From Nocardia panacis (GTDB taxonomy: Bacteria; Actinomycetota; Actinomycetes; Mycobacteriales; Mycobacteriaceae), in assembly GCF_003598715.1 (NCBI RefSeq), contig NZ_QZFU01000015.1:124001-188000 (forward strand): a stretch of 64,000 nt of DNA. Direction: 5' to 3'. The notes below the pieces were generated by a model that had not been told where the DNA came from, made no database searches, and was given only the letters and a program-made list of their open reading frames with translations. The translations under genes were made by a program, and so were the position numbers. The first letter of the stretch is position 1. Each line of letters starts with the position of its first letter. This document shows, one piece after another, positions 26,375-37,595 of the stretch.

Positions 26375-26692
26375 ATGTCGGAGGAGTTGCGGGTCAATCC
26401 GGAGCGGTTGCGTGAAGCGGCGCGATTCATCGCCGAGAAGGCACAGACGATTCGCGATCGAGTGAAAGGGCTCGACGATACCGTCGGCCGGGGACTGCTC
26501 TGCGGCGGGTGGCGTGGAAGAACGGCCTCGGTCTACGACGAGAGCTGGATGGAATGGAAGACCGGCGCGGATGATGTCGTCGCCGGCTTGGAGTCCTCGG
26601 CATTGAAACTCGTCGAGGCCGCCAACCGCTACCAGGCACAAGACGCCCACACCGCAGACCAGATCGCCCGGAACAACAGTCGGATGCAGTGA
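26375..26692 (+). CDS. WXG100-like (EsxA/B superfamily) protein
   Basis: This 105-residue all-helical protein has a Trp-x-Gly-type turn (GGWRGRTASVYDE) between two predicted helices, and a second Trp in SWMEWKTGADDV. Length and hairpin layout match WXG100 substrates of type VII secretion. A GGGGAGG site precedes the ATG at 26375; a GTG one codon earlier is the longer option. It is followed directly by a second WXG100-like gene, as partner pairs usually are. It probably helps export the larger toxin encoded downstream. Confidence 0.75.
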   Translation: MSEELRVNPERLREAARFIAEKAQTIRDRVKGLDDTVGRGLLCGGWRGRTASVYDESWMEWKTGADDVVAGLESSALKLVEAANRYQAQDAHTADQIARNNSRMQ

Positions 26693-26988
26693 TGTCCGAC
26701 GACTACAGCTACCAGGTGAATCTGACGCAACTCGATGAGGCGGTCGAGGCCATGGCCTCCTTCGGCGCCGAGGTCGACGGCATCCTGCGCGAGGTCGATC
26801 AACATGTCGCCGATCTTCATCTGTCCTGGTCGAGCGAGGCCGCTTCGGCTCAACGGGATGCCCATGATCGGTGGATGGCGGGCGCGGCCGAGATGCGGGA
26901 AAACCTCGACGAACTGAGGGAGACCGCGCGCCGCGCGCACACCCACTACTCCGACGTCGGCCGCACCAACGAGGGGATGTGGCCGTAG
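26692..26988 (+). CDS. WXG100-like partner protein
   Basis: The ATG at 26692 overlaps the preceding stop by one base. The 98-residue protein is a helical hairpin with the turn LHLSWSSEAASAQRDAHDRW, where the canonical Gly of WXG is Ser. EGMWP is at the C terminus. It probably forms a heterodimer with the upstream protein. The gene runs directly into the metallopeptidase-toxin gene. Confidence 0.75.
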   Translation: MSDDYSYQVNLTQLDEAVEAMASFGAEVDGILREVDQHVADLHLSWSSEAASAQRDAHDRWMAGAAEMRENLDELRETARRAHTHYSDVGRTNEGMWP

Positions 26989-28392
26989 ATGGCACCGTCA
27001 TTCCCGGCCATCACCATCCGCCACGGCGAATACCACTCAGCAGGCGAGTCGCTCGCCGCCGTGAAGGACAACGCCGTCGACGTCCACACCGCGTTGGTGC
27101 AATCGCTGATCGGGTGCGAAGGGATGGCCGGAACCGATAAGACCGGAACCGACTGGGCCAAGGCATACGACGACGCCACCGGCATCGCGCTCGAAGCCTC
27201 CGCCAAACTGGCCTCGGCATTCGGTCGCACGTCCTCCCTGCTCACGGTCGGGGCCTACAACCACGCCGCAGGAGAAGCCGCCTCCAACCCGCAAGCCGGT
27301 GCTCCCCCGACACCACCAACCCCCGCCTTCGAACCTTCGCTGGCGTTGTTCCACCCGCCAGCCTCCGGCGCGAGCGGGCCGGAACCGTTCGGGTGGGGTC
27401 TGATCAAGACCGTGTCCGACCTCGCCTGGCCCGATGGACATCAGGATCAATTGCGAGCGGCCAAGACCGTATGGCACAGCGCCGCAACAGCATTAGTCGA
27501 GGCAACCGGCCCCATCCCCACAGCGGTAACGCTATTGGAGAATCAGCAGTCCCCCGAGATCCCCAGCGCGGTGCGGACCTGCAACGAGATGGGCGTCAAC
27601 GCCGACCAACTGGCGACCGCCTACCGTACGATCGGCGACGGGTGCGAGCAATTCGCCCAGCATCTCGACGATGCCCACTCCGAAATCCTCGCCGAACTCC
27701 GAGAAATGTTGATCGAGACCGCCGCGCTCGAAGGCGTCATCCAGGTCGGCGCGTTCTTCACCGGCGGACTCTCCGAACTCGGCAACGCCGGTGTCATCGC
27801 CCGAATCGGCATCTACGCCACCCGAATCGGACGCATCATCACCGAACTCGGCACCAAGGTCCTCACCGTCTCCCGCCGCATCGCGAGCCTGACCACTACG
27901 ACCCTCAAAACGATGACCTCCAAACTCGGCCGCTGGCTCGAACAAGCGGTAGCGAAAATCTGGCGAGGCAGCGAGACCGGGCTGCAACTGTTCTCCCGCA
28001 GCGCGACACGAACCAACATCGACGTCCTCACCTCCGGCGACCACATCCCCATGACGGAAGAAACGATCCTCGCTTTGGCCCGGAAAGCCGGAGTAGACCT
28101 GTCTGGTATCGACCTCCATATCGTCAAGGACATGGAGGAGGCCCGCTATCTCGACTTCCAGGACGCCTGCGGAGTCACCCCTTCCGAGATGGGTGGCAGA
28201 CAGATCCGCTTCGGTCCCGCGGCGTTCACCGATGAGGAAACCCTCGTCGCCACCCTCGCCCACGAAGCCAAACACGTCCAGCAACTCCGCGACCAGGTCC
28301 GCCTCGGCTCCGACACCATCCGAGGACTCGAAGACGAAGCCTACGCAGCCGAAACACCCGCCCTGGCCCGATACCGAGGAGAACACCAGTGA
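26989..28392 (+). CDS. WXG-like polymorphic toxin with HExxH metallopeptidase C terminus
   Basis: This 467-residue protein has an N-terminal helical WXG100/LXG-like half (about 1-230, including VWHSAATALVEATG and MGVNADQLATAYRTIGDGCE) and a middle hydrophobic/amphipathic region with IARIGIYATRIGRI. The C-terminal domain of about 120 residues contains LVATLAHEAKHVQQLRDQV and then LEDEAYAAE, giving zinc ligands HExxH plus a downstream Glu. This is the layout of type-VII polymorphic toxins, where the C-terminal domain is the effector. The start abuts the previous stop and the end overlaps the next gene by four bases, the usual toxin-immunity coupling. The substrate is unknown. Confidence 0.7.
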   Translation: MAPSFPAITIRHGEYHSAGESLAAVKDNAVDVHTALVQSLIGCEGMAGTDKTGTDWAKAYDDATGIALEASAKLASAFGRTSSLLTVGAYNHAAGEAASNPQAGAPPTPPTPAFEPSLALFHPPASGASGPEPFGWGLIKTVSDLAWPDGHQDQLRAAKTVWHSAATALVEATGPIPTAVTLLENQQSPEIPSAVRTCNEMGVNADQLATAYRTIGDGCEQFAQHLDDAHSEILAELREMLIETAALEGVIQVGAFFTGGLSELGNAGVIARIGIYATRIGRIITELGTKVLTVSRRIASLTTTTLKTMTSKLGRWLEQAVAKIWRGSETGLQLFSRSATRTNIDVLTSGDHIPMTEETILALARKAGVDLSGIDLHIVKDMEEARYLDFQDACGVTPSEMGGRQIRFGPAAFTDEETLVATLAHEAKHVQQLRDQVRLGSDTIRGLEDEAYAAETPALARYRGEHQ

Positions 28393-28661
28393 CCGAGGTC
28401 AGCTTCACCGTCACCGACGTATTCGACATCCCCACCCGCGCCGGACTCCTCGTCGCCGGACAACTGGCCTCCGGGGACATCACCGTCGGCGACGTACTGC
28501 ACGACGCATCGACCGGCGCGTCCGCGACCGTGATCGGGATCGAACTCCACGGTCACCGCGAACCCGGACGGTACACCTTGGTCATCGACCGACAAGCCGA
28601 CATCCGCATCGGACAACACCTCGTCGCTCCGGTTTCCCAGATCGACGAGAAGACCCGATGA
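28389..28661 (+). CDS. EF-Tu domain-2-like beta-barrel protein, candidate immunity protein
   Basis: The 90-residue protein reads FTVTDVFDIPTRAGLLVAGQ then GDITVGDVLHD and ends near DIRIGQHLVAP. The VTDVF, G-x-V-x-G-x-L pattern resembles domain 2 of translation GTPases (EF-Tu/IF2 beta barrel). The GTPase domain is absent. It begins by a four-base overlap immediately after the toxin, the standard place for an immunity protein. It might bind the toxin, or mimic a cellular target; both are inference. Confidence 0.55.
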   Translation: MTEVSFTVTDVFDIPTRAGLLVAGQLASGDITVGDVLHDASTGASATVIGIELHGHREPGRYTLVIDRQADIRIGQHLVAPVSQIDEKTR

Positions 28662-29080
28662 CCGACCTCGACGACTGGGAACAGAAGCTCCGTCGGGACC
28701 TCGACGAAATTCGAAGCAACGCAACCGAGCTCGGCAAAGCGGTCACAGCGGTCCGTGGACAGGGCGAGATACCTGGCGTCAGAGTCGAGGTCAACGCCGC
28801 AGGCGATATCACCAATCTACAAATCGCACCCGGTGCCATGCGCTGGACCAGCGCCCAATTGACCAAATCCCTCCTCGACTGTCATCAACAGGCCCGGACC
28901 GACGCCCGCACGCGCGCGGAAAGGCTTGCCCGCAAGGCCGATCCACGGCTCAGCAAAGGCATATCCGAACTCCACCAGACCCCCGAGCCAACTACACCAC
29001 GACCGCTGACCGAGGAGGAGATCCAAGCCGCGGACGACGCGTACTTCGATCGCATGAACCGACACGGCTGGAACAGATAG
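28658..29080 (+). CDS. YbaB/EbfC-like protein
   Basis: The ATG at 28658 overlaps the previous stop. The 140-residue protein has a helical start (DDWEQKLRRDLDEIRSNATE), a small beta section (GVRVEVNAAGDITNLQIAPG), and a further helix with LTKSLLDCHQQARTDARTRA, the order of YbaB/EbfC-fold proteins. Proteins of this fold are common in actinobacterial type VII loci, where they are thought to act as chaperone-like or DNA-binding partners. It closes the cassette and converges with the glycyl-tRNA synthetase gene. Confidence 0.65.
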   Translation: MTDLDDWEQKLRRDLDEIRSNATELGKAVTAVRGQGEIPGVRVEVNAAGDITNLQIAPGAMRWTSAQLTKSLLDCHQQARTDARTRAERLARKADPRLSKGISELHQTPEPTTPRPLTEEEIQAADDAYFDRMNRHGWNR

Positions 29081-29214
29081 TCAGCAGACGAATCTCTGGG
29101 CGTCGACGCCGCCGTGGCGGTCGCGGATCCAGTCGAATACGGTGGCCGTCTCGTTTGAGGCCATGGGATCGACAATCGGCGACTTTATGTCGTGTTCTCG
29201 GCCGTACTGCTTCC

Positions 29215-32256
<3,042 letters not shown>

Positions 32257-32265
32257 CGGGATACC

Positions 32266-33660
32266 CTATCCTCCGATCTCGGCGGGTCCGGCGACGGGCA
32301 TAGTTGGAATTCCCAGGCCGGTAGTGGTTTTCGGGGTGAAGAAACTGGACAGATGACAACCTCCCCGGCATGTGTCCGCCACAGCGCAGCCCGCACAGGT
32401 GTCACGGGTGGCGACCGCGGTATGCACGCGTTCGGTGAGCGGCGGCCACAGTTCGGCGAGCCGGTGGTCGGCGAGCTGACCGAAGTAGACGTTGCTGTGG
32501 GGGCAGTTCCGTAGCCGCCCGTCGTAGCTGACGCTCGCCCAGACCATTCCGGATTCACAATGCCCGGCCAGTTGGGAGAACCGCAGCGCGAGAGTGGGAT
32601 CATCCGATCGCAGGGGTGTGTCGAGGTCGCTGGTGCACACTTTCTGCGCGCACGGCCAAGCGACGGTCATGCCGGGGCATTCGGTGGCGATGAGTCGGTC
32701 GATCTCCTCGATCAGAGGCAATGTGACCGACGCCGGGACGCCGTATCGGTCGTCGTTGCGGCCGGTCGGCACGTAGCGCATGACACCGAATTCGCGTACG
32801 CCTATCCGGTAGGCGTCGCGGATGACATCGAGCGCGCTGAGCGTGTTCTGCTGAACCAGAGTGAGTTCGGCGACCACGGTGATGCCCGCGTCGAGCAGCA
32901 GCCGCATGGCGGTGACGGCTTTGTCGTAGGCGCGGAGGTGGCCGGTGAGCGAATTGTGCTGATCGCGGTCGCCGTGGATGGACACCAGGACACAGCGCAC
33001 ATTCGCGGCGGCCAGGCGGGCGGCGCGGTCGGCGGTGATGAAATGCCCGTTCGTGAACACCACCTGATAGAGGCCGAGTCGGCCGCCGTGCTCGAAGATC
33101 TCCATGGCGTCCGGATGCAGCAACGTCTCTCCACCGCTATACCGGAGGACGAAGCATCCTCGGTCGGCACATTCGTCGAGGATCGACATCGCGAGATCGG
33201 TGGGGATGTGTTTCTCCGGCAACTCGCGGACTGCACGGCGAATCTCGCGGTCGGACAGGGTGGGGTCGATCTTCCACACGTTGTAGCAAAAGCCGCAGTT
33301 CCAATTGCAGACCGCAGTCAATTCGATCTCCAGCCGCAATGGGAAATCAAGCCGGGCGTCGAATCGTTTGTCGATCTCGAGCAGCGCCTCGCCGTGTGGA
33401 CCGGGCCGCTGTGCAGGTGGCGCGGTCATAGTGGCCAGCAGGCCATCGAGGTCGGTGGCGACGCGGATCGGATCGGCGTGGTATCGGTCGGCGACGGTCG
33501 CGACGACGGCCTGCCGATCGGTGCCCGCGTAGATCTGGTCGATCATCAACCGCGCCACCGCATTACGCAGACGATAGAAAGATCCGGAGGTGGGATCGAA
33601 AAGCAGTCCCAGGTCGCGGCGGTAGCGCAGCCGTCCGGTGATATCGGTCGAAGTCGTCAT
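32266..33660 (-). CDS. Radical SAM/SPASM peptide maturase with N-terminal PqqD domain
   Basis: This 464-residue enzyme has a PqqD-like RiPP-recognition domain at about 1-90 (GLLFDPTSGSFYRLRNAVAR). The radical SAM core carries its 4Fe-4S motif in CNWNCGFCYNVW (CxxxCxxC), followed by LRYSGGETLLHPD. The C-terminal SPASM region has cysteines in GHCESGMVWAS, LRNCPHSN and CAGCAVADTCRGGCH, enough for auxiliary clusters. It should make a radical-based cross-link or other modification on a ribosomal peptide. The ATG at 33660 overlaps the GST-PqqD stop by four bases. The 29-residue peptide gene upstream is the likely substrate. Confidence 0.9.
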   Translation of the reverse strand: MTTSTDITGRLRYRRDLGLLFDPTSGSFYRLRNAVARLMIDQIYAGTDRQAVVATVADRYHADPIRVATDLDGLLATMTAPPAQRPGPHGEALLEIDKRFDARLDFPLRLEIELTAVCNWNCGFCYNVWKIDPTLSDREIRRAVRELPEKHIPTDLAMSILDECADRGCFVLRYSGGETLLHPDAMEIFEHGGRLGLYQVVFTNGHFITADRAARLAAANVRCVLVSIHGDRDQHNSLTGHLRAYDKAVTAMRLLLDAGITVVAELTLVQQNTLSALDVIRDAYRIGVREFGVMRYVPTGRNDDRYGVPASVTLPLIEEIDRLIATECPGMTVAWPCAQKVCTSDLDTPLRSDDPTLALRFSQLAGHCESGMVWASVSYDGRLRNCPHSNVYFGQLADHRLAELWPPLTERVHTAVATRDTCAGCAVADTCRGGCHLSSFFTPKTTTGLGIPTMPVAGPAEIGG

Positions 33661-34685
33661 GACGTGGCCCCGCTTTCGAATGCCGGTGCCAGGCGATCGA
33701 GAAACCCGAGCACATCGACCGTCAACTGTTCTCGCCCGGCCCGGAACTCGCCGGCCAACGTCCGGGCGATCTGGTCCACGGAGTGACCGGTGTAGGCGAG
33801 ATCGACGATGCGCTCGGCGGCACGGTTGCGCAGTCGAACACAGGTGTCGGTCTGCCAATCGTGCAGCAGCCTCTGCTGCCGGTTGTACCGGTAGTGCCGC
33901 AGAATCCATTGCGGGCTACCGGTTTGTGCCTCATCGATCGCCCTGTACACAGCGCGGGCCGAATCGAGATGGTCGCGCACCGACGCCCGTTCCAACAGCC
34001 GCACCGCGTAATCGGCGACTCGAGCGTCGGCGATCGGCATGCCGAGGCCCGTGATCTGCTGGAAGTTCGTCGACAGCATGACATCGACCAGGCTGAACGC
34101 CCCCACCGCGTACGGACCGCCGTACCTGTCCAACAATCCGGCCACGGTTTCGCACACCCAACGCCCCTGCTCGACTGCTGCCGGTGCCAGGTCCGTCCAC
34201 GGCCGCGAGCGAAGCGATACCGCGTACGGAGCGTCATCGATCAACCGAGCGAGATCGTGCGAAGCCCAGGCGCACAGCGACCGGATCACAGAGCGGTGAG
34301 CCGAGGTGGCGCCCATCAACCGGACACCGGATTCGGGCGCTATTTCATCGAGGTATTCGGCGATCGACACCACATCCGACGCCACCGCACCTGTGAGGGT
34401 GTCGACCAGTACCGGCACGCGCGGCAACATGCCGACCACGGATCCGGCCAGCGCACGTTCGACGTCGTGCGCCGCGAGATCGGCGAAGCTGCACTGGCAT
34501 CCGATGCGCGCTTCTCGTTCTTCGGGCAGATCGCCAACGGTCAGAACACCGTCGGCGGTCTCGCCCGTGGGCCAGTCGAGTTCGATGCAACGTTCCTCGA
34601 ATGAAATATCCTTCTCCCGCACCGCGATTCGACCGCGCATCGACCAGCCCGAGAAATGCGCGTCCCCGACGTACAAGATCAACAT
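33657..34685 (-). CDS. GST-like protein fused to a C-terminal PqqD domain
   Basis: This 342-residue protein starts at the ATG at 34685 after a GGGAAGGG run. Its N-terminal thioredoxin-like GST domain has LYVGDAHFSGWSMRGRIAV and the conserved GMLPRVPVLVDTLTG then SIAEYLDEIAP. A helical GST C-terminal domain (about 110-230) follows. The last 80 residues (RLRNRAAERIVDLAYTGHSV, then IARTLAGEF) look like a PqqD/RRE domain. Together with the PqqD in the radical SAM enzyme this gives two peptide-binding modules in one locus. It could bring a thiol cofactor or redox step to the bound peptide. The reaction is unknown. Confidence 0.75.
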   Translation of the reverse strand: MLILYVGDAHFSGWSMRGRIAVREKDISFEERCIELDWPTGETADGVLTVGDLPEEREARIGCQCSFADLAAHDVERALAGSVVGMLPRVPVLVDTLTGAVASDVVSIAEYLDEIAPESGVRLMGATSAHRSVIRSLCAWASHDLARLIDDAPYAVSLRSRPWTDLAPAAVEQGRWVCETVAGLLDRYGGPYAVGAFSLVDVMLSTNFQQITGLGMPIADARVADYAVRLLERASVRDHLDSARAVYRAIDEAQTGSPQWILRHYRYNRQQRLLHDWQTDTCVRLRNRAAERIVDLAYTGHSVDQIARTLAGEFRAGREQLTVDVLGFLDRLAPAFESGATS

Positions 34686-34763
34686 CCCCAACCCTTCCCC
34701 TCTGTGACTGCTTTCGGGAGAGCCGAACGCGCCGGATCTCGGCACGCTCGGTTCCGAAGGGCA

Positions 34764-34853
34764 TCAGTTGCACTGGCGGCTGATGAGCACCTTGGTCTCT
34801 ACTTCCGGCGATTCGTACTCCTCGACGGCGGTGATCGTCGTTTCGTTGTCCAT
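34764..34853 (-). CDS. Candidate RiPP precursor peptide (29 aa)
   Basis: The ATG at 34853 follows an excellent GGGAAGGAG site. The peptide opens MDNETTITAVEEYESPEVE and ends TKVLISRQCN. The acidic first part fits a leader bound by PqqD-type domains. The basic C-terminal end, with Arg, Gln, Cys and Asn, fits a short core. It lies 78 bases upstream of the GST-PqqD and radical SAM genes on the same strand. A terminal Asn is also the site of adenylation in microcin-C-type peptides, but no MccB-like gene is seen here. The role is inferred from size, signal and context. Confidence 0.62.
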   Translation of the reverse strand: MDNETTITAVEEYESPEVETKVLISRQCN

Positions 34854-34988
34854 GACTCTCCTTCCCTCCGAATGTTTTTCAGGTGGCGAACACCCCCGAG
34901 TCTTCCCGGCGCGCCTCAACCGGGCCATCCCTTCCGTATGCCGTATCCCTGGACATCTCGCCGGGACTGCTGGACATATGGTGGACAC
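34854..34988. promoter_or_regulatory. Divergent promoter region with phased TGGACA repeats
   Basis: This 135-base gap separates the precursor unit (minus) from the unit starting at 34989 (plus). It contains TGGACAT at 34950 and 34971 and TGGACAC at 34982, spaced 21 and 11 bases, which is two turns and one turn of the helix. Such spacing suggests an operator bound cooperatively on one face. The repeats lie close to the plus-strand start. No clear -35/-10 pair can be chosen by eye. Confidence 0.4.
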
Positions 34989-36200
34989 ATGGTGCACAGC
35001 TCACCGCCATCGCTCGATCATGTGAGGGAGTGCTTGACGAAACTGCGGCAGGGACCAGCTCTGGCGCGGCCTACCGTATTGCTGAGTGCGCTCGACGATC
35101 CGATGCGCGCCTACCTATGTCGTGACCGCGGCTATTCTCCCGGCTCCGTGGAACAGATCACGGCGGTGTCCGCCACGATCCGGAACGCGATCGATCACCT
35201 GTCCGACGACGAACGCCTGTACGCCCAAGTCGATTTCAATCTGCATCCTGAACACCACTTTGCCACCCTCACCGATCGGCAGGAGTCCTTGGCGTCCGAC
35301 CAGGAATGTGCCTCCAAAACTGTTCGGCGGCACTCCGCGAGGGCTCTGGACACACTCGCCTACCTGCTGCTCGCCCCTCCGGGTCGAGCCAGCCATGTGC
35401 CGGAACCCCCTGAGCGAGACGAATATTCAACACAGATTCAACCCAGATCGAACCGAGTGCGCGAGTTCTGGCATCTGCATCCGGGTGCACGAGTGGACAT
35501 CGTTTGTTCGGAGATCCCCGACGATGAGCGGCCGGAGTACGCCTCCCCAGCGGATCGGAACTACCTGCGGTACGCGAAGTTCGCCGACCTCGACACACTC
35601 ATGTTCGTCCGCACGCGACTCGCACAGCAGGCACCCACTGTGGTGGTGCGCGATTTCGCCCCCTCCGAACACTACGACACCCACGCCGACGTCCTGATCG
35701 TGATCGGCGGCCCGCCATGGAACACCAAATTCCGGGAATTCCTGCCGCAGCTACCGTTCCACTTCGAGCCACATCCGCTCGGCGAGGACGACCCGCTCGT
35801 CGTCCCCGGCCTCGATGACCTCACCTTGACCCCGCGTTGGACGCCACGCGGTGAACTGATCGAAGACCTCGCCGTATTCACCCGACTCACCCTGCGTGGA
35901 ACCATCGTCTTCCTGCTCGGCGGCTGCCTGACTCTCGGCGTACTCGGCGCTGCCCGCTGCCTTCTCGACAGTGAATGTGGACCCGGCAACACCGACTACC
36001 TGACCGGCCGCGTCGGCGATAACGATTTCGTGCTAGTCGTCGAGGCTCGCCGCGTCGGCGGAATCACCGATATCGCCGACATGACCGCGGTCGGGCCGTT
36101 GCTGCTGCTGTCACGAGGCGTCGGCGAGAACTGGTCGGTCGTCGTGGACAACACCAAACGATTCACCGACCGGCAGCGTTCGATCGGACTGGGAAGGTGA
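34989..36200 (+). CDS. Hypothetical protein, possible regulator (403 aa)
   Basis: The ATG at 34989 gives MVHSSPPSLDHVRECLTKLR. The N-terminal 130 residues are helical and include a SPGSVEQITAVSATIRNAI segment. The C-terminal half has THADVLIVIGGPPWNTKF, then a glycine-rich FLLGGCLTLGVLGAARCLLD. Similar pairs of segments occur, as I recall, in actinobacterial regulatory proteins of unknown function, where they may be a sensing domain. No enzyme motif is clear. Its stop overlaps the glycosyltransferase start (GTGA), so the two are co-translated. Confidence 0.65.
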   Translation: MVHSSPPSLDHVRECLTKLRQGPALARPTVLLSALDDPMRAYLCRDRGYSPGSVEQITAVSATIRNAIDHLSDDERLYAQVDFNLHPEHHFATLTDRQESLASDQECASKTVRRHSARALDTLAYLLLAPPGRASHVPEPPERDEYSTQIQPRSNRVREFWHLHPGARVDIVCSEIPDDERPEYASPADRNYLRYAKFADLDTLMFVRTRLAQQAPTVVVRDFAPSEHYDTHADVLIVIGGPPWNTKFREFLPQLPFHFEPHPLGEDDPLVVPGLDDLTLTPRWTPRGELIEDLAVFTRLTLRGTIVFLLGGCLTLGVLGAARCLLDSECGPGNTDYLTGRVGDNDFVLVVEARRVGGITDIADMTAVGPLLLLSRGVGENWSVVVDNTKRFTDRQRSIGLGR

Positions 36201-36931
36201 CCGGCCCGGATGGCGTCGCCACCTACGTCGTCAATCTGCCTCGACGCCCAGATCGCCGCGCCTGGATCCGTTCTCAACTTCCCGACACGCTGCCCGCCAC
36301 CTATACCTCCGATCTCGACACGCTCATCGACGGCAACCAGCTCACCCTTGCCGGATTGCACTCCGCCGGCATCAAACTGTTCGACTGGCAGATCGACTCC
36401 GACAACCCGTGGTGGAATCGGCCCCTGAAATACGGCGAAATCGGCTGCACCATTGCCCATCTCGCCTGCTGGGCACATGCCGCCGAACACACCGACACAC
36501 CCAATATCCTGATCCTCGAAGACGACGCGGTCCTGAACCACGAATTCAGCGGCACCCTCAACGCCGGACTGCGCGAACTGCGGCGGCACCGCACGCGGTT
36601 CGACCTGCTCTATCTTGGCCGCTATCCCCTCGAACCCGATCAGGCCACGCCACTACGAGGATTCGTCCGACCCGGATACAGCCATTGCAGCTTCGGGTAC
36701 CTACTCACTCGCCGCGGCCTCACGATGCTGCTGGCCGCCGGACTCTCCGACGCGATCGTTCCGATCGACGAATTCCTTCCCGCCATGTACCTGCCGCATC
36801 CACGCGCCGATCTGCGCGCGAGATTCCCACCCCGCTTGTCCGCCTTGGCATTCGACCCGGCCCTCGTGACCCAGAGGCCGAAGAACCAAGCAGGCAGCGA
36901 CACCGAGGACTCCAGGTTCGTCGAACCGTGA
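36197..36931 (+). CDS. Glycosyltransferase family 25-like protein
   Basis: This 244-residue protein begins (GTG) with YVVNLPRRPDRRAWI, the usual GT25 opening. KYGEIGCTIAHLACW and the acidic NILILEDDAVLNHEF follow, then the late FGYLLTRRGLTMLLAAG and PIDEFLPAMY. These are the GT25 (LPS / procollagen galactosyltransferase) signatures; EDD is the metal/sugar-nucleotide site. In this locus it may glycosylate the peptide or a self-protection target; that is inference. The stop lies only four bases from the convergent acyltransferase stop. Confidence 0.85.
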   Translation: MTGPDGVATYVVNLPRRPDRRAWIRSQLPDTLPATYTSDLDTLIDGNQLTLAGLHSAGIKLFDWQIDSDNPWWNRPLKYGEIGCTIAHLACWAHAAEHTDTPNILILEDDAVLNHEFSGTLNAGLRELRRHRTRFDLLYLGRYPLEPDQATPLRGFVRPGYSHCSFGYLLTRRGLTMLLAAGLSDAIVPIDEFLPAMYLPHPRADLRARFPPRLSALAFDPALVTQRPKNQAGSDTEDSRFVEP

Positions 36932-36935
36932 GTCT

Positions 36936-37595
36936 CTATCGATCGACTCCGGCCATCCATCGCTCGATCAGCGCACCGAGGCGTTCACCGTGCCACTCGC
37001 CGATCGGAGTGTGCACGTTGGTGCCTGTCACGACATGACCCGAAGGGACATCCTTGGTCACTACCGCACCCGCCGCCACGTAGCTGCGCGACCCGATCCT
37101 CACGCCCCCGATCACTCGCGCCCCGAATCCGACGACCGCGTCGTCGGCGACGCTCGGAGCCATCTCGTCCACGCCCCACCACCCCAGGTCCGGACGCGTG
37201 TATTCGTGCACCAGGTCGCCCATAACGGTGGACCTGTTCCCGATAGACGCTGCGTCACAAACGAATCCGGCCACACAAGCATCTTCGCCGATCCGAACAC
37301 GGTCACAGATGTACGCACCGTGTACGACTCTGACACGGTCGCCGAGCACACATCCGTATCCGATTCGGATGCGGTCCTCCACGACGCAATCCGATCCGAG
37401 TGTGGTGCCCTCGTAGACGATGACCTGGTTGAACAGAAGGCAGCGGTCCCCCAGCACGACAGGATCTCCCGGCGAACAGCCGCCGCGCTGGGCCGCACGG
37501 ATCCGTGTCTCCTTCGGGCACCCCAGCACACACTGCTCGCCCACAACCACACCCTCGCCGAACCGCACCTCCCCACGCAGATCCACCGGATTCAT
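36936..37595 (-). CDS. Left-handed beta-helix (hexapeptide) acyltransferase
   Basis: This 219-residue protein has many hexapeptide repeats, such as VRFGEGVVVGEQCVLG, GTTLGSDCVVEDRIRIGYG and VVGFGARVIGGVRIGSRSYV, ending AAGAVVTKDVPSGHV. This is the WbbJ/LpxA-like fold of acetyl- and succinyl-transferases. VHGAYICDRV may hold the catalytic His. The ATG at 37595 overlaps the hydrolase stop by four bases, so the two are translationally coupled. In this context it may acylate the sugar or peptide product. Confidence 0.85.
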   Translation of the reverse strand: MNPVDLRGEVRFGEGVVVGEQCVLGCPKETRIRAAQRGGCSPGDPVVLGDRCLLFNQVIVYEGTTLGSDCVVEDRIRIGYGCVLGDRVRVVHGAYICDRVRIGEDACVAGFVCDAASIGNRSTVMGDLVHEYTRPDLGWWGVDEMAPSVADDAVVGFGARVIGGVRIGSRSYVAAGAVVTKDVPSGHVVTGTNVHTPIGEWHGERLGALIERWMAGVDR

